A stretch of DNA of 25,246 nt from a virus, in IMG/VR virus record IMGVR_UViG_3300034374_011196, positions 1-25,246 of that record, one strand, 5' to 3'. The notes under the pieces were generated by a model. The model worked only from the letters and a program-made list of their open reading frames with translations. It had not been told where the DNA came from and did no database searches. How positions within the stretch are numbered: position 1 is the stretch's first letter; each line of letters starts with the position of its first letter. A program made the translations under genes and the position numbers. Of the stretch, positions 12,688 through 19,458 are shown piece by piece.

Positions 12688-13383
12688 GTGACCCCTACCG
12701 ACACCACCCCGGCGGTCATCTACCGCCGCGTGAGTACCGACGACCAGGCCGCGAGCGGCTTGGGGCTCGAGGCGCAGTACCACGCCTGCGACGGCCACGC
12801 CGCCGCCCGGGGCTGGCACCCCGTGGCGGTCTTCACTGACGCCGGAGTGTCCGGCTCCGTGCCCCTCCGCGACCGCCCCGCCGGGGCGCAGGCGGTGGAG
12901 ATGGCAAAGGCACTTGGCGCCATCCTCCTGGTCGCCAAGATGGACCGGCTCGGGCGCGACGCGGTCGATCGGCTCACCACCCTGCGCGCCGCGGCGGATG
13001 AGGGCTGGCGAATCGAGGCCCCTGACATGGGCGGCATCGACGCCGCCACCCCGGAGGGGAAGCTCGTCCACGGGATGATGGCGAGCGTGTCCGAGTACGA
13101 GCGCGAGTTGACGCGTGCCCGCACGCGCGCCGCCCTGCGGGCCAAGATCCGGCGCGGCGAGCGCGTCGGGATGCCGCCGCAGGTTGACCCCGCCGCCGTG
13201 GCCCGTGCGCGCGAGTTGCGCGGCAAGGGCCTGTCATACGCCGACATCGCCGCGTGCCTGGACGACGAGGGATTCGTGCCACCCCGCGCCGCGCGCTGGC
13301 ACCGGAAGACCGTGTCGCACATGGTGACCGGCGAGCCGTGGGGTCAGGTCACCAAGGCAATCAGGGAGGAGCAGCGCGCATGA
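12688..13383 (+). CDS. Serine recombinase (resolvase/invertase family)
   Basis: This 231-residue enzyme starts at the GTG at 12688 with GGGAGG upstream. The N-terminal catalytic domain has the family hallmarks: YRRVSTDDQ (nucleophile Ser16), FTDAGVSGS, LVAKMDRLGRD with catalytic arginines, and SEYERELTRARTRAAL in the dimer helix. A C-terminal helix-turn-helix follows (GLSYADIAACLDDEGF onward). The length matches small resolvases/invertases rather than large serine integrases. Such enzymes resolve dimers, invert segments or move small elements by cutting both strands at paired sites. Its third to eighth residues (PTDTTP) are partly encoded by a one-mismatch 13-bp repeat. It is coupled to the next gene by ATGA. 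With a tyrosine integrase also present, it is probably not the phage integrase. Confidence 0.9.
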   Translation: MTPTDTTPAVIYRRVSTDDQAASGLGLEAQYHACDGHAAARGWHPVAVFTDAGVSGSVPLRDRPAGAQAVEMAKALGAILLVAKMDRLGRDAVDRLTTLRAAADEGWRIEAPDMGGIDAATPEGKLVHGMMASVSEYERELTRARTRAALRAKIRRGERVGMPPQVDPAAVARARELRGKGLSYADIAACLDDEGFVPPRAARWHRKTVSHMVTGEPWGQVTKAIREEQRA

Positions 13384-13637
13384 GTACCGTTCCCGCGATG
13401 GACAACCACGCCAGCAACGACACCACCCCGCGCCGTGATGCGGCCACCCTCGCCGCCCACCGCCGCAGATGGCGCGAGACTGAGAAGGCGCGCCAGCGTT
13501 ACGAGGCGGCGCTGATTACGCGCAACGCCGCCATCCAGGAAGCGATGGACAACGGATGGACGAGCAACGAGCTTGGTGAGGCGGTCGGGGTCAGGGGCAT
13601 CACCATCAGGAAGATGATCTCGCGCCGGCGCAAGTAG
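13380..13637 (+). CDS. Small helix-turn-helix protein
   Basis: This 85-residue protein starts at the ATG at 13380 overlapping the recombinase stop (ATGA). An N-terminal segment (NHASNDTTPRRD, an exact 13-bp repeat) precedes a basic helix (AAHRRRWRETEKARQRYEAALITRN) and a C-terminal helix-turn-helix (GWTSNELGEAVGVRGITIRKMI) ending RRRK. It is likely a DNA-binding partner, perhaps a regulator or accessory factor for the recombinase with which it is co-translated. It is the last rightward gene of the module, converging on the TerS-like gene with only six bases between stops. Confidence 0.7.
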   Translation: MSTVPAMDNHASNDTTPRRDAATLAAHRRRWRETEKARQRYEAALITRNAAIQEAMDNGWTSNELGEAVGVRGITIRKMISRRRK

Positions 13638-13643
13638 CCCCGA

Positions 13644-14153
13644 TCAGTTCTCTTCGACGGCCTCGCCCTCTATGACATCGGGGGCGGGGCCGTCCGTGCT
13701 TACGTCGACACCACCCCGCTCCCACGGGGGCGCGATGTTGATCTGCACGTTCGGCCCGCTCCCGCCACCGCCGCCACCCATGCCCGCCTCGCTCGCCGCC
13801 GGCAGGCCCAGCAGTTCCGATATCTGCTTGGTCATCTTGAGGTCAGCGTCGATGGCCCATTGCTCGCCCTGACGGACGAGCGCCTCTATCCCGGCTCTCA
13901 GTTCCATCAGTCGCCCGGCCTCCTGCACGCGGACGTCGGTCACCTTCAATTTGGCGACCAGTTCCCCATACTCCTCGGCCACGATCCGGTAGGCAGCCTT
14001 CCACCCACCCTCGAGCTTGAGGACTGTGGCGATCTCGCCGTAGGTGCTGCCTGCCATCCGCAGGCGATACGCCTCGTCTTTCTTCGCCTGCTCGCGCAGG
14101 AGATCCGGCGGGAGGGAGCGGGGGTGGAACTTCTCGGGGAGGTCGTCAGTCAT
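13644..14153 (-). CDS. TerS-like protein (probable terminase small subunit)
   Basis: This 169-residue protein starts at the ATG at 14153, overlapping its upstream neighbour by ATGA. Residues about 25-60 form a helix-turn-helix (AYRLRMAGSTYGEIATVL), followed by helices typical of small terminases (VQEAGRLMELRAGIEALVRQGEQWAIDADLKMTKQ in part) and ELLGLPA, then a glycine-rich linker and an acidic tail. TerS proteins recognise the packaging site and load TerL. The placement is unusual: it ends a replication operon, 5.4 kb from terL and on the opposite strand. An exact copy of the 13-bp repeat lies antisense in its C-terminal coding region (13707-13719, within ERGGVD). A general HTH DNA-binding role is the alternative. 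Confidence 0.55.
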   Translation of the reverse strand: MTDDLPEKFHPRSLPPDLLREQAKKDEAYRLRMAGSTYGEIATVLKLEGGWKAAYRIVAEEYGELVAKLKVTDVRVQEAGRLMELRAGIEALVRQGEQWAIDADLKMTKQISELLGLPAASEAGMGGGGGGSGPNVQINIAPPWERGGVDVSTDGPAPDVIEGEAVEEN

Positions 14154-14521
14154 CCCAATGACCTCCAATTCTCCGCAGGGCCGGAGGCTTCGGGGGCGTA
14201 GTGGTAATAGACCTTTCTCCCCCCCGAGCCGGGGACCGTTGTCTTGGTGACCTCCGACCCGCACTTCCCCAGGGCATGGCGGACGGCAACCTCGCTTCGG
14301 CATATCGCCGTGGCTATTTGGCCGGCAGTCATTCCGTGGTTGGTCACTTGGAGAACCGACTTCACCATTTCCGCGAGTGTCATTGCGCCGGGTTCCGCGG
14401 CGTTTAGCCGCATATCAAGAACGGCGATTTCCTCGCCCAGCTCGATGATCTGCGCCCGCTTCTCAAGAATCTCTGCCTCAAGCCGGTACTTTCTCGCCCT
14501 TTCCAGATTGCTGCTACTCAT
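14150..14521 (-). CDS. Coiled-coil plus winged-helix protein
   Basis: This 123-residue protein starts at the ATG at 14521 with an 8-base overlap with the upstream ATPase gene. Residues about 3-42 form a charged coiled coil (ARKYRLEAEILEKRAQIIELGEEIAVLDMRL in part). Residues about 47-110 resemble a winged helix (TLAEMVKSVLQVTNHGMTAGQIATAI, then VAVRHALGKCGSE and GRKVYYHYA). This second part resembles the C-terminal wing of the neighbouring ATPase (TLDEIAQNM, SIRHALRG, GTRGKLLY), so the two domains may share ancestry. It is likely a DNA-binding partner in replication or packaging. Confidence 0.65.
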   Translation of the reverse strand: MSSSNLERARKYRLEAEILEKRAQIIELGEEIAVLDMRLNAAEPGAMTLAEMVKSVLQVTNHGMTAGQIATAICRSEVAVRHALGKCGSEVTKTTVPGSGGRKVYYHYAPEASGPAENWRSLG

Positions 14522-15932
14522 CGATCTCCTCCTCCATGGCGAGCATCTTCTCCCACCTGGCGAGGTCGCCCTCGTCGGTTACCACAGCCTTATAGAGGAG
14601 CTTGCCCCTCGTCCCCGGGATCTTGTCGCTCTTGATCTGCCCATCCTCCGCGCCTCTCAGCGCGTGGCGGATGGAGTCCTTGGTGCGCCCCATGTTCTGC
14701 GCGATCTCATCCAGCGTCATGCCCTGCGGGTTGAGCGCCAGAAGCGACACCACCATCTCGGTCATCGACTTCCCGTCGTCGCGCTCCATGCGCGTGAACC
14801 CGGTCTGCCGGTCGAAGCGCATGTCGATCACGATGCCGGCGTCGATCATCCCGGGCCGGTGCTTGAAGATGTGGAGCCGGGAGTAGCCCGGCCCCGGGCG
14901 CCTCAGGCCAAGGATCACCTCCGCGCCACGGCTGAAGGCTCCCGACCCGAAGATGTCATCCATGCTGAACCCCGCGGAGCCCTGCGGCGTCTTCATCCCC
15001 TTCCTGGTGTGGACGGGCATGACGAATGCGAATCCGTAGGTCGCACGCCAGCGGTCGAACAGGCGCATGAGATCCACGGCCTGCCGCTCGTCGTTGCTGT
15101 CGATCCGCGCAGCCTTGTACAGGGGGTCAACCACCACGATGTCGGGGCGGATCTCCTCGATGATCTCCTCCACCTCAGCGGCGTCGTGGCTCCCCTCCAT
15201 CAGGTCAAGCCCGTCGGGCACCGAGCAATAGACGATGTCCTCTGAATCGGTGAGGCCAGTCTCCTCAGCCAGCCGCTGGATATCGGGGAGCGACTGCTCC
15301 GCATCGATGATCAGCACCTTGGGCCGGCGCCCCTCCTCATCCGGCCCGATGCCCGCCTCGTCCAGGAACTCCTCGCCGTGCAGCACGGCGCGGAGCATCC
15401 ACATGGTGAGGGTTGACTTCCCCTCGCCGGTCCCCGCCCCGATCAGGGTGCGAAGCCCGCGGATGATGTAGGGGCCGAGCAGGGACTCGTACCCCGGGTG
15501 TTCGGTTGCGTATAGCTCCTTGAGGGTGGCGACCTGGAGGCGATGCTCGAGGTGCCCCTCCTCGTCGTACACCGGATCGCGCTCGCCCTTCTCGAACTGC
15601 TTGACCACCGGGTCATCAGCCTCATACCGGCAGACGCTCTGCGCGATGCGCCGGACGTCGCCGTCATCCAGCGGCGGGATGCACTGCTCCTCGTTCACCT
15701 GATGCAGGGCCGCCGAGATGGCGGCGAAGCCCATGCCACGCCGCCGCATGCTCCCGGCGAGCGAGGCGAGGGCGTTGTCCCGCTGGCCCTCGGGGATGGG
15801 GGAGCCCGCATCGCGCCGGTCGGCCACGCGGCGCTGGCCGGCGGCGTTCCAGATCGCACGGGCGAGTTCCTCGGGGATGCGGGGTGCGCCCTCCTGCCAC
15901 GGGGTGGCCGGGACGTTGACGGTTACACCCAT
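14514..15932 (-). CDS. RepA/RecA-fold replication ATPase (helicase-like) with primase C-terminal domain
   Basis: This 472-residue protein starts at the ATG at 15932. Residues about 46-103 match the helical primase C-terminal domain that usually follows a prim-pol (EGQRDNALASLAGSMRRRGM, IPPLDDGDVRRIAQSV). A RecA-fold ATPase follows, with Walker A GAGTGEGKST (165-174), VLIIDAEQ (207-213) and Walker B DIVVVDP (264-270), plus PVHTRKG. The C-terminus is a winged helix (about 385-440). Such ATPases act as replicative helicases in phages and plasmids. The prim-pol domain is encoded by the directly upstream gene, overlapping by 10 bases, so a usually fused primase-helicase is split here into two polypeptides. 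Confidence 0.85.
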   Translation of the reverse strand: MGVTVNVPATPWQEGAPRIPEELARAIWNAAGQRRVADRRDAGSPIPEGQRDNALASLAGSMRRRGMGFAAISAALHQVNEEQCIPPLDDGDVRRIAQSVCRYEADDPVVKQFEKGERDPVYDEEGHLEHRLQVATLKELYATEHPGYESLLGPYIIRGLRTLIGAGTGEGKSTLTMWMLRAVLHGEEFLDEAGIGPDEEGRRPKVLIIDAEQSLPDIQRLAEETGLTDSEDIVYCSVPDGLDLMEGSHDAAEVEEIIEEIRPDIVVVDPLYKAARIDSNDERQAVDLMRLFDRWRATYGFAFVMPVHTRKGMKTPQGSAGFSMDDIFGSGAFSRGAEVILGLRRPGPGYSRLHIFKHRPGMIDAGIVIDMRFDRQTGFTRMERDDGKSMTEMVVSLLALNPQGMTLDEIAQNMGRTKDSIRHALRGAEDGQIKSDKIPGTRGKLLYKAVVTDEGDLARWEKMLAMEEEIDE

Positions 15933-16396
15933 TCGTACCTCCCCCCGTCTGCGCGCAGCGACGGCGGCGCCACGACGAACCCGTTGCCTGCCTTCACATC
16001 CAGCCCGGCGAGCTTCGCCGCCTGCACCTGGCCCTCGAGGTAGAGGTGGATGCCACGCCGGGTCCGCACCTGCGGGCAGCCGGGCACGGTGCCGTTCAGA
16101 CCGTTCAGCCAGTCGGCGCCCTGCTCGTCATCGATGTCGATGACCACCAAGTTGCTGCGCCCGCAGACGATCCCGACGTTCCGTGGCTGCTGGAATTCGC
16201 TCCACCATGCCGCCACGATCTCGGGATCGTTGCTTGCCCTCTCGGGCCAGTCGCGCCACAGCGGGTGCTTGCCTGCCGAGTCGCACTCCATCCCGGCCCA
16301 GCAGGTGCAGGTTCCGTCATCGTTTACCCCGTGCAGCGGAATGACGTACCAACCGTGCCGCGCGTATCGGACCGCCGAATCACCGATGTCATTCAT
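15923..16396 (-). CDS. Bifunctional primase/polymerase (prim-pol) domain protein
   Basis: This 157-residue protein starts at the ATG at 16396 (ATGA overlap with the upstream gene). It contains the archaeo-eukaryotic-type primase signature: YARHGWYVIPLHGV at the start, GKHP (42-45), VVIDIDD with the catalytic acidic pair (about 84-90), TRRGIHLYLEG with the conserved histidine (about 112-122) and GNGFVVAPPSLR. A cysteine pair (CTCWAG) with C38 could form a small metal site. The enzyme would synthesise primers at the phage origin. The protein stops just after the prim-pol fold and its usual C-terminal helper domain sits at the front of the next gene, so the two products presumably form one complex. 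Confidence 0.88.
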   Translation of the reverse strand: MNDIGDSAVRYARHGWYVIPLHGVNDDGTCTCWAGMECDSAGKHPLWRDWPERASNDPEIVAAWWSEFQQPRNVGIVCGRSNLVVIDIDDEQGADWLNGLNGTVPGCPQVRTRRGIHLYLEGQVQAAKLAGLDVKAGNGFVVAPPSLRADGGRYEWV

Positions 16397-16584
16397 GCGG
16401 CGTTCTCCCACCGGCTGCGCCAGTAGGCGACCTCAGTCTCCAGTTCGCGGATCCTGCCCTCCGCGTGCTTGCGGCGGATCCTCTGCACATGAGCTGCGAT
16501 CTTCCACCGGGCCGCGCGACTCTGCTCCCTCCGGCACTTCTCCTTCAACTCCAGCGTGCGGTTCATCTCTTTGTTGATGTCCAT
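16393..16584 (-). CDS. Small basic coiled-coil protein
   Basis: This 63-residue protein starts at the ATG at 16584. It is almost entirely helical and charged (MDINKEMNRTLELKEKCRRE, AARWKIAAHVQRIRRKHAEG, RIRELETEVAYWRSRWENAA), consistent with a coiled coil. The ATGA overlap with the prim-pol gene and the four-base gap from the RuvC-like gene place it firmly in the operon. It may be a small replication or structural adaptor. No family is recognised. Confidence 0.6.
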   Translation of the reverse strand: MDINKEMNRTLELKEKCRREQSRAARWKIAAHVQRIRRKHAEGRIRELETEVAYWRSRWENAA

Positions 16585-16587
16585 CTG

Positions 16588-17049
16588 TCACTCCCCGAAT
16601 GCTTCGATCCACATCGCAATCGCGATGCATGCGGCGTCTGCCTCGTCTTGCGAGCCGGGCACGAACCCGAACTCATCACTCACGAACTCCTTCACGCGCT
16701 CCTTGCTGGCCCGCCCGCCGACGCCAGCGACCTTCCGCCACTCGGTCGGCTGGAAGAACCTGATGGGCGCGTCCCTCCACAGCGAGCGGCACGCGTCTTC
16801 GCATCTGGCGACGGCCATCCCGTGCATGTACGCAGCACGGGGGAAGCCGAAGTGCGGCTGCTCGATCCCGACCCACGCTGGCTCCTTCGCCACGCGCTTC
16901 GCGTCGCGCAGGGCCTCGCGGATCTGCTCCGCTTGGCGGCCCGCCGAGATGCGCGTCATCTCGCAGCGGGCGATCTCGTCCTCGTAGTCGAAGACCGCCC
17001 ACGCGATGCGGGTACCGGAGATGTCGATGCCAACGACGGGGCTACTCAT
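16588..17049 (-). CDS. RuvC-like Holliday junction resolvase
   Basis: This 153-residue protein starts at the ATG at 17049, overlapping the previous gene by 8 bases. It has an RNase H/RuvC fold signature: VVGIDISGTRIAWAVFD with the first catalytic Asp (D9), VGIEQP with the Glu (E63), and DEADAACIAIAMW at the end with the last acidic residues (D135, D138). RuvC-type enzymes cut four-way junctions arising during replication and recombination. In phages they also trim branches before packaging. The length fits the compact phage versions. The longer in-frame extension to 17124 would run across the upstream coding region and is not preferred. Confidence 0.82.
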   Translation of the reverse strand: MSSPVVGIDISGTRIAWAVFDYEDEIARCEMTRISAGRQAEQIREALRDAKRVAKEPAWVGIEQPHFGFPRAAYMHGMAVARCEDACRSLWRDAPIRFFQPTEWRKVAGVGGRASKERVKEFVSDEFGFVPGSQDEADAACIAIAMWIEAFGE

Positions 17050-17248
17050 AGTCGCCCCCTTCGAGCTTCTCCTCCAGTTCGCGGATGATCTCGCAGAGGG
17101 CTTCGCCCTCGGCGTCGTGCTCATCGCAGATGCGGACGACGTCTTCGCACGCCTTGTCGATGGCGAACTTCTCTGCCGCCGACAGACGGTTCGCGAGCGC
17201 CTGGACCGGTGCCAAGCACAGCGCGACGTCCTTGCTGAGGTCGCTCAT
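17042..17248 (-). CDS. Small acidic hypothetical protein
   Basis: This 68-residue protein starts at the ATG at 17248, overlapping the upstream zinc-finger gene by ATGA. It is helical and acidic (LCLAPVQALANRLSAAEKFAIDKAC, VRICDEHDAEGEALCEIIRELEEKLEGGDYE in pieces) with four cysteines, none in a clear metal-binding spacing. No family is recognised. It is probably an accessory factor in the replication operon. Confidence 0.6.
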   Translation of the reverse strand: MSDLSKDVALCLAPVQALANRLSAAEKFAIDKACEDVVRICDEHDAEGEALCEIIRELEEKLEGGDYE

Positions 17249-17619
17249 TTGCGCGCCCTCCAGACAGAGATCACCGACGCCGGCGTCTCGCGCAGACGGA
17301 TCGCCACAGAAGTGATCGCATCCGTCTCGGGACGTCCCATCGCGACCTCGGCATGGATCTCTTGGACGATCCTCCGCTGCGCGGCCTCGTCAGCGACGGG
17401 CATCTCCAGCATCTTGGCGATGGCCCTGATCTCGTTGGCGCTTGCTGCCTTGCGCTGCTTGGCACGTTCCAACTGCCCCTTCTTGCGCTCGCTCTCGCGC
17501 TGCGCGCGGTACATGCGCTGACAGCGCGGTGAGCCGCATGTCATGTAGTTGGGACGCGGTGGGCGGAAGCGAGTGCCGCAGATGGGGCACTCGCGCTCCT
17601 CTGGCCGTTCACGAGTCAC
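17245..17619 (-). CDS. Zinc-finger, helix-turn-helix-type protein
   Basis: This 124-residue protein is started at the GTG at 17619, within the end of the methyltransferase gene (11-base overlap). The longer frame back to 17832 is antisense-like in composition and lies wholly inside the methyltransferase. The N-terminus has CPICGTRFRPPRPNYMTCGSPRC, a CxxC...CxxxxC zinc knuckle similar to those in HNH or recombination endonuclease VII-type proteins. A basic helix (MYRAQRESERKKGQLERAKQ) follows, then a possible helix-turn-helix (TSVAIRLRETPASVISVWR). No HNH catalytic motif is visible. It is likely a DNA-binding accessory protein, perhaps linked to the methyltransferase. Confidence 0.65.
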   Translation of the reverse strand: MTRERPEERECPICGTRFRPPRPNYMTCGSPRCQRMYRAQRESERKKGQLERAKQRKAASANEIRAIAKMLEMPVADEAAQRRIVQEIHAEVAMGRPETDAITSVAIRLRETPASVISVWRARK

Positions 17620-18889
17620 GGAGAACCTCCCTAAACCTGGAGGCAATCCAGTAGGCGACCGGCGCCACGACCCCGTTGCCACATGCCGCGTAGCGCCGGG
17701 AGTCGGGGGCGTGATCCTTCTTGTTCCACGGGATGTCGGTCCAGCCATCGGGCCAACCCATGAGTCGCTCGCACTCCATGGGCGTAAGGCGCCGCACTGT
17801 CGCCTGCTCCTGCACACGGATCCCACGGTCATAGCCCGGGAGGTGCGTCTGCTGCGCCAGCGTCGGGTGGACGTCCGCCTCGTCGACGCGAAGGTCCGCG
17901 CCGTTTCCGTATTCGGGGCGGACGTTGTACGCAGTCACGACATGCGTCGTCCGCGTGGAGCTTGCGTCGAACTGGTTCAGCGTGTTCGCCACGCCGTCAG
18001 TGGCCCATGTCTCGAAGTCGTCGGCGCTCTTGGCGCGGCGGGACTTGCGGTAGACGTAGGCACCCGCGATGTCGGTCGTCCGCTGACCGCCCTGCTGGTT
18101 GCTCGGCAGGGTGCCTGCGATGTCTGTGTTCGACGGGTTGACGCCGACCGGAATGTCGTGCCCGGTCACAAGTTGCCCCTGTCGGACGAACTCCTGGTCG
18201 GTGTACTTGACGTAGGCGGCGGCGGAGAGGGATCCCACGATTCGCCCGCCACCGCCCGCAGCGCCTCGTCCAGCTGCGGCGGAAGCGAGCGGCCACGACG
18301 GGTCGCTCGTCGGAGAATCCCCGCCGCTGCCTTCTGCGACAGCGAGTACTTCTCCGATGCGTTCGGCTCCAGGATCTCCGTCAGCGATGGCGCACACGAA
18401 CACGCGGCACCTTCGCTGTGGCAACCCGAAGTGCTGCGCGTCAAGAGTTCGCCATGTCGCCAGATACCCGAGTTCGGCCAGCGTGTCGAGGACGACCCCG
18501 AAGTCTGCGCCTTTAGTGCTTCCAGAGCTGTAGAGCCCTTGGACGTTCTCAATGAGGACGGCTCGGGGGCGAAGAGCGTCAACGATTCGCATGAACTCGA
18601 AGAAGAGTCCGCTGCGCTCGCCTGCGAGTCCGGCGCGCTTGCCGGCGACGCTGAGGTCTTGGCAGGGGAAGCCTCCGCAGAGGAGGTCGACGTACCCTGC
18701 GCCTTCGTCAACGAGCTTGACGTCTTCGTAGACGGGGACACCGGGGAAGCGGGCCTCAAGGACTGCTCGGCAGTAGGGATCGATCTCAGCGAAGAACTGA
18801 TGCCGGAAACCGGCCCACTGGAGTCCGATGTCCATGCCACCGACTCCTGAGAAAAGAGATCCGGCTGCGAGGGGTGCGGAGGCATTCAC
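17609..18889 (-). CDS. C5-cytosine DNA methyltransferase
   Basis: This 426-residue enzyme starts at the GTG at 18889, overlapping the lysin stop by GTGA; the frame extends further upstream but that part is antisense-like inside the lysin gene. The family motifs are complete and in order: SLFSGVGGMDIGL (motif I, about 11-23), AEIDPYC, GGFPCQDLS with the catalytic Cys (PCQ, 75-77), ENVQGL (114-119), QRRCRV (158-163), and the C-terminal RRLTPMECERLMGWPDGW and GNGVVAPVAYWI (motifs IX and X). The region between holds the target-recognition domain. It would methylate cytosine at position 5 in a specific sequence, shielding phage DNA from host restriction or marking it. No partner restriction gene is seen. 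Confidence 0.92.
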   Translation of the reverse strand: MNASAPLAAGSLFSGVGGMDIGLQWAGFRHQFFAEIDPYCRAVLEARFPGVPVYEDVKLVDEGAGYVDLLCGGFPCQDLSVAGKRAGLAGERSGLFFEFMRIVDALRPRAVLIENVQGLYSSGSTKGADFGVVLDTLAELGYLATWRTLDAQHFGLPQRRCRVFVCAIADGDPGAERIGEVLAVAEGSGGDSPTSDPSWPLASAAAGRGAAGGGGRIVGSLSAAAYVKYTDQEFVRQGQLVTGHDIPVGVNPSNTDIAGTLPSNQQGGQRTTDIAGAYVYRKSRRAKSADDFETWATDGVANTLNQFDASSTRTTHVVTAYNVRPEYGNGADLRVDEADVHPTLAQQTHLPGYDRGIRVQEQATVRRLTPMECERLMGWPDGWTDIPWNKKDHAPDSRRYAACGNGVVAPVAYWIASRFREVLRDS

Positions 18890-19419
18890 CAGCACCTCCA
18901 CGCGGACCAGGCACGGATCCCGTACTTCTCCATCAAGCGGTGCCCGACCAACACCTGCGTCTGCCAGTTCCACCGACCGGCGTCGTAGCCGTAGGGGTGG
19001 CCGGTCGATGCGTGGCTGCGGTCGTACATACCGAGGCCGCCCTGCCAGCGGAATGAACTTGGGGTGTTCCAGCGCACCCCGCCGTACCCCGAACCGGGTC
19101 CGGCCTCGCATCGCCCAAGCCTCACCCACCTCTGGATGGCTACATCCCGGGCGCGGAGGTCGCGCGTGGTCACCGGGTACTTAGGCCAGCGAACAGCGTT
19201 GCGCTTGCGCTGCGCCTTGTATGCCTTGAGGCACTCCTTCTTGGTGACCTTGGTGCTTGCGGTGTGCTTACCGCATGGGGCTGCGTAAGCGTATGACCCT
19301 GAGCCAAGGAGGGCGAACGCCGAACAAACTCCGAACGTCGCTACACCGACAGAGCGGAACAGGCGGAACAGGGTGTGCTGCGGTCGGCGGCGAGAATCCC
19401 TGCTCGCAGCAACAAGCAT
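18886..19419 (-). CDS. Secreted Rpf-like / transglycosylase-type lysin
   Basis: This 177-residue protein is started at the ATG at 19419. An upstream in-frame ATG at 19545 would translate the antisense of the tRNA remnant and is rejected. A basic N-terminus with RRRPQHTLFRLFR precedes a hydrophobic segment (about 24-46, ending SYAYA-A), a likely signal peptide. After a lysine-rich linker, residues about 93-177 resemble the resuscitation-promoting factor/lysozyme-like fold: IQRWVRLGRCEAG with candidate catalytic Glu105, GGVRWNTPSSFRWQGGLGM, and a final WRCW. C104 and C176 could form a disulphide. It would cleave peptidoglycan for lysis or entry and points to an actinobacterial host. It overlaps the methyltransferase by GTGA, an unusual operon partner. 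Confidence 0.75.
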   Translation of the reverse strand: MLVAASRDSRRRPQHTLFRLFRSVGVATFGVCSAFALLGSGSYAYAAPCGKHTASTKVTKKECLKAYKAQRKRNAVRWPKYPVTTRDLRARDVAIQRWVRLGRCEAGPGSGYGGVRWNTPSSFRWQGGLGMYDRSHASTGHPYGYDAGRWNWQTQVLVGHRLMEKYGIRAWSAWRCW

Positions 19420-19458
19420 CCGACCCGAGGACACTGGTGCGCGCTTCTTCGGCGCACC

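Larger units (their letters stand above)
9763..13719 (+). repeat. Dispersed 13-bp repeat family GACACCACCCCGC (15 copies)
   Basis: Exact copies start at 9763, 10019, 10147, 10193, 11434, 11598, 11764, 11850, 11954, 12645, 13419 and 13707. One-mismatch copies start at 11316 (GG first), 12226 (C first) and 12700 (last base G). All are in the same orientation. The base before every exact copy is A or C. Shorter CCACCCCGC cores lie at 8801, 10094, 10321, 11871 and 13279. Four copies lie at or just after stop codons, five lie close behind start codons, others are internal, and the last is antisense within the TerS-like gene. Most coding copies encode Asp-Thr-Thr-Pro, but the one at 10147 is read in another frame (Thr-Pro-Pro-Arg), so conservation is at nucleic-acid level. 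The irregular spacing (46 to about 1100 bases) rules out CRISPR. It could be a binding site, an RNA signal or a recombination joint. Confidence 0.9.

Noticed and set aside
9763-13719. CRISPR array made of the 13-bp repeats
   Set aside because: The repeats are too short, irregularly spaced from 46 to over 1000 bases, and lie inside genes; no cas genes are present.
14244-15245. 333-residue rightward frame opposite the replication ATPase
   Set aside because: The opposite strand has Walker A and B motifs and operon overlaps; this is a shadow.
17549-18850. 433-residue rightward frame opposite the methyltransferase
   Set aside because: The methyltransferase motifs on the minus strand are complete; this frame is antisense sequence.
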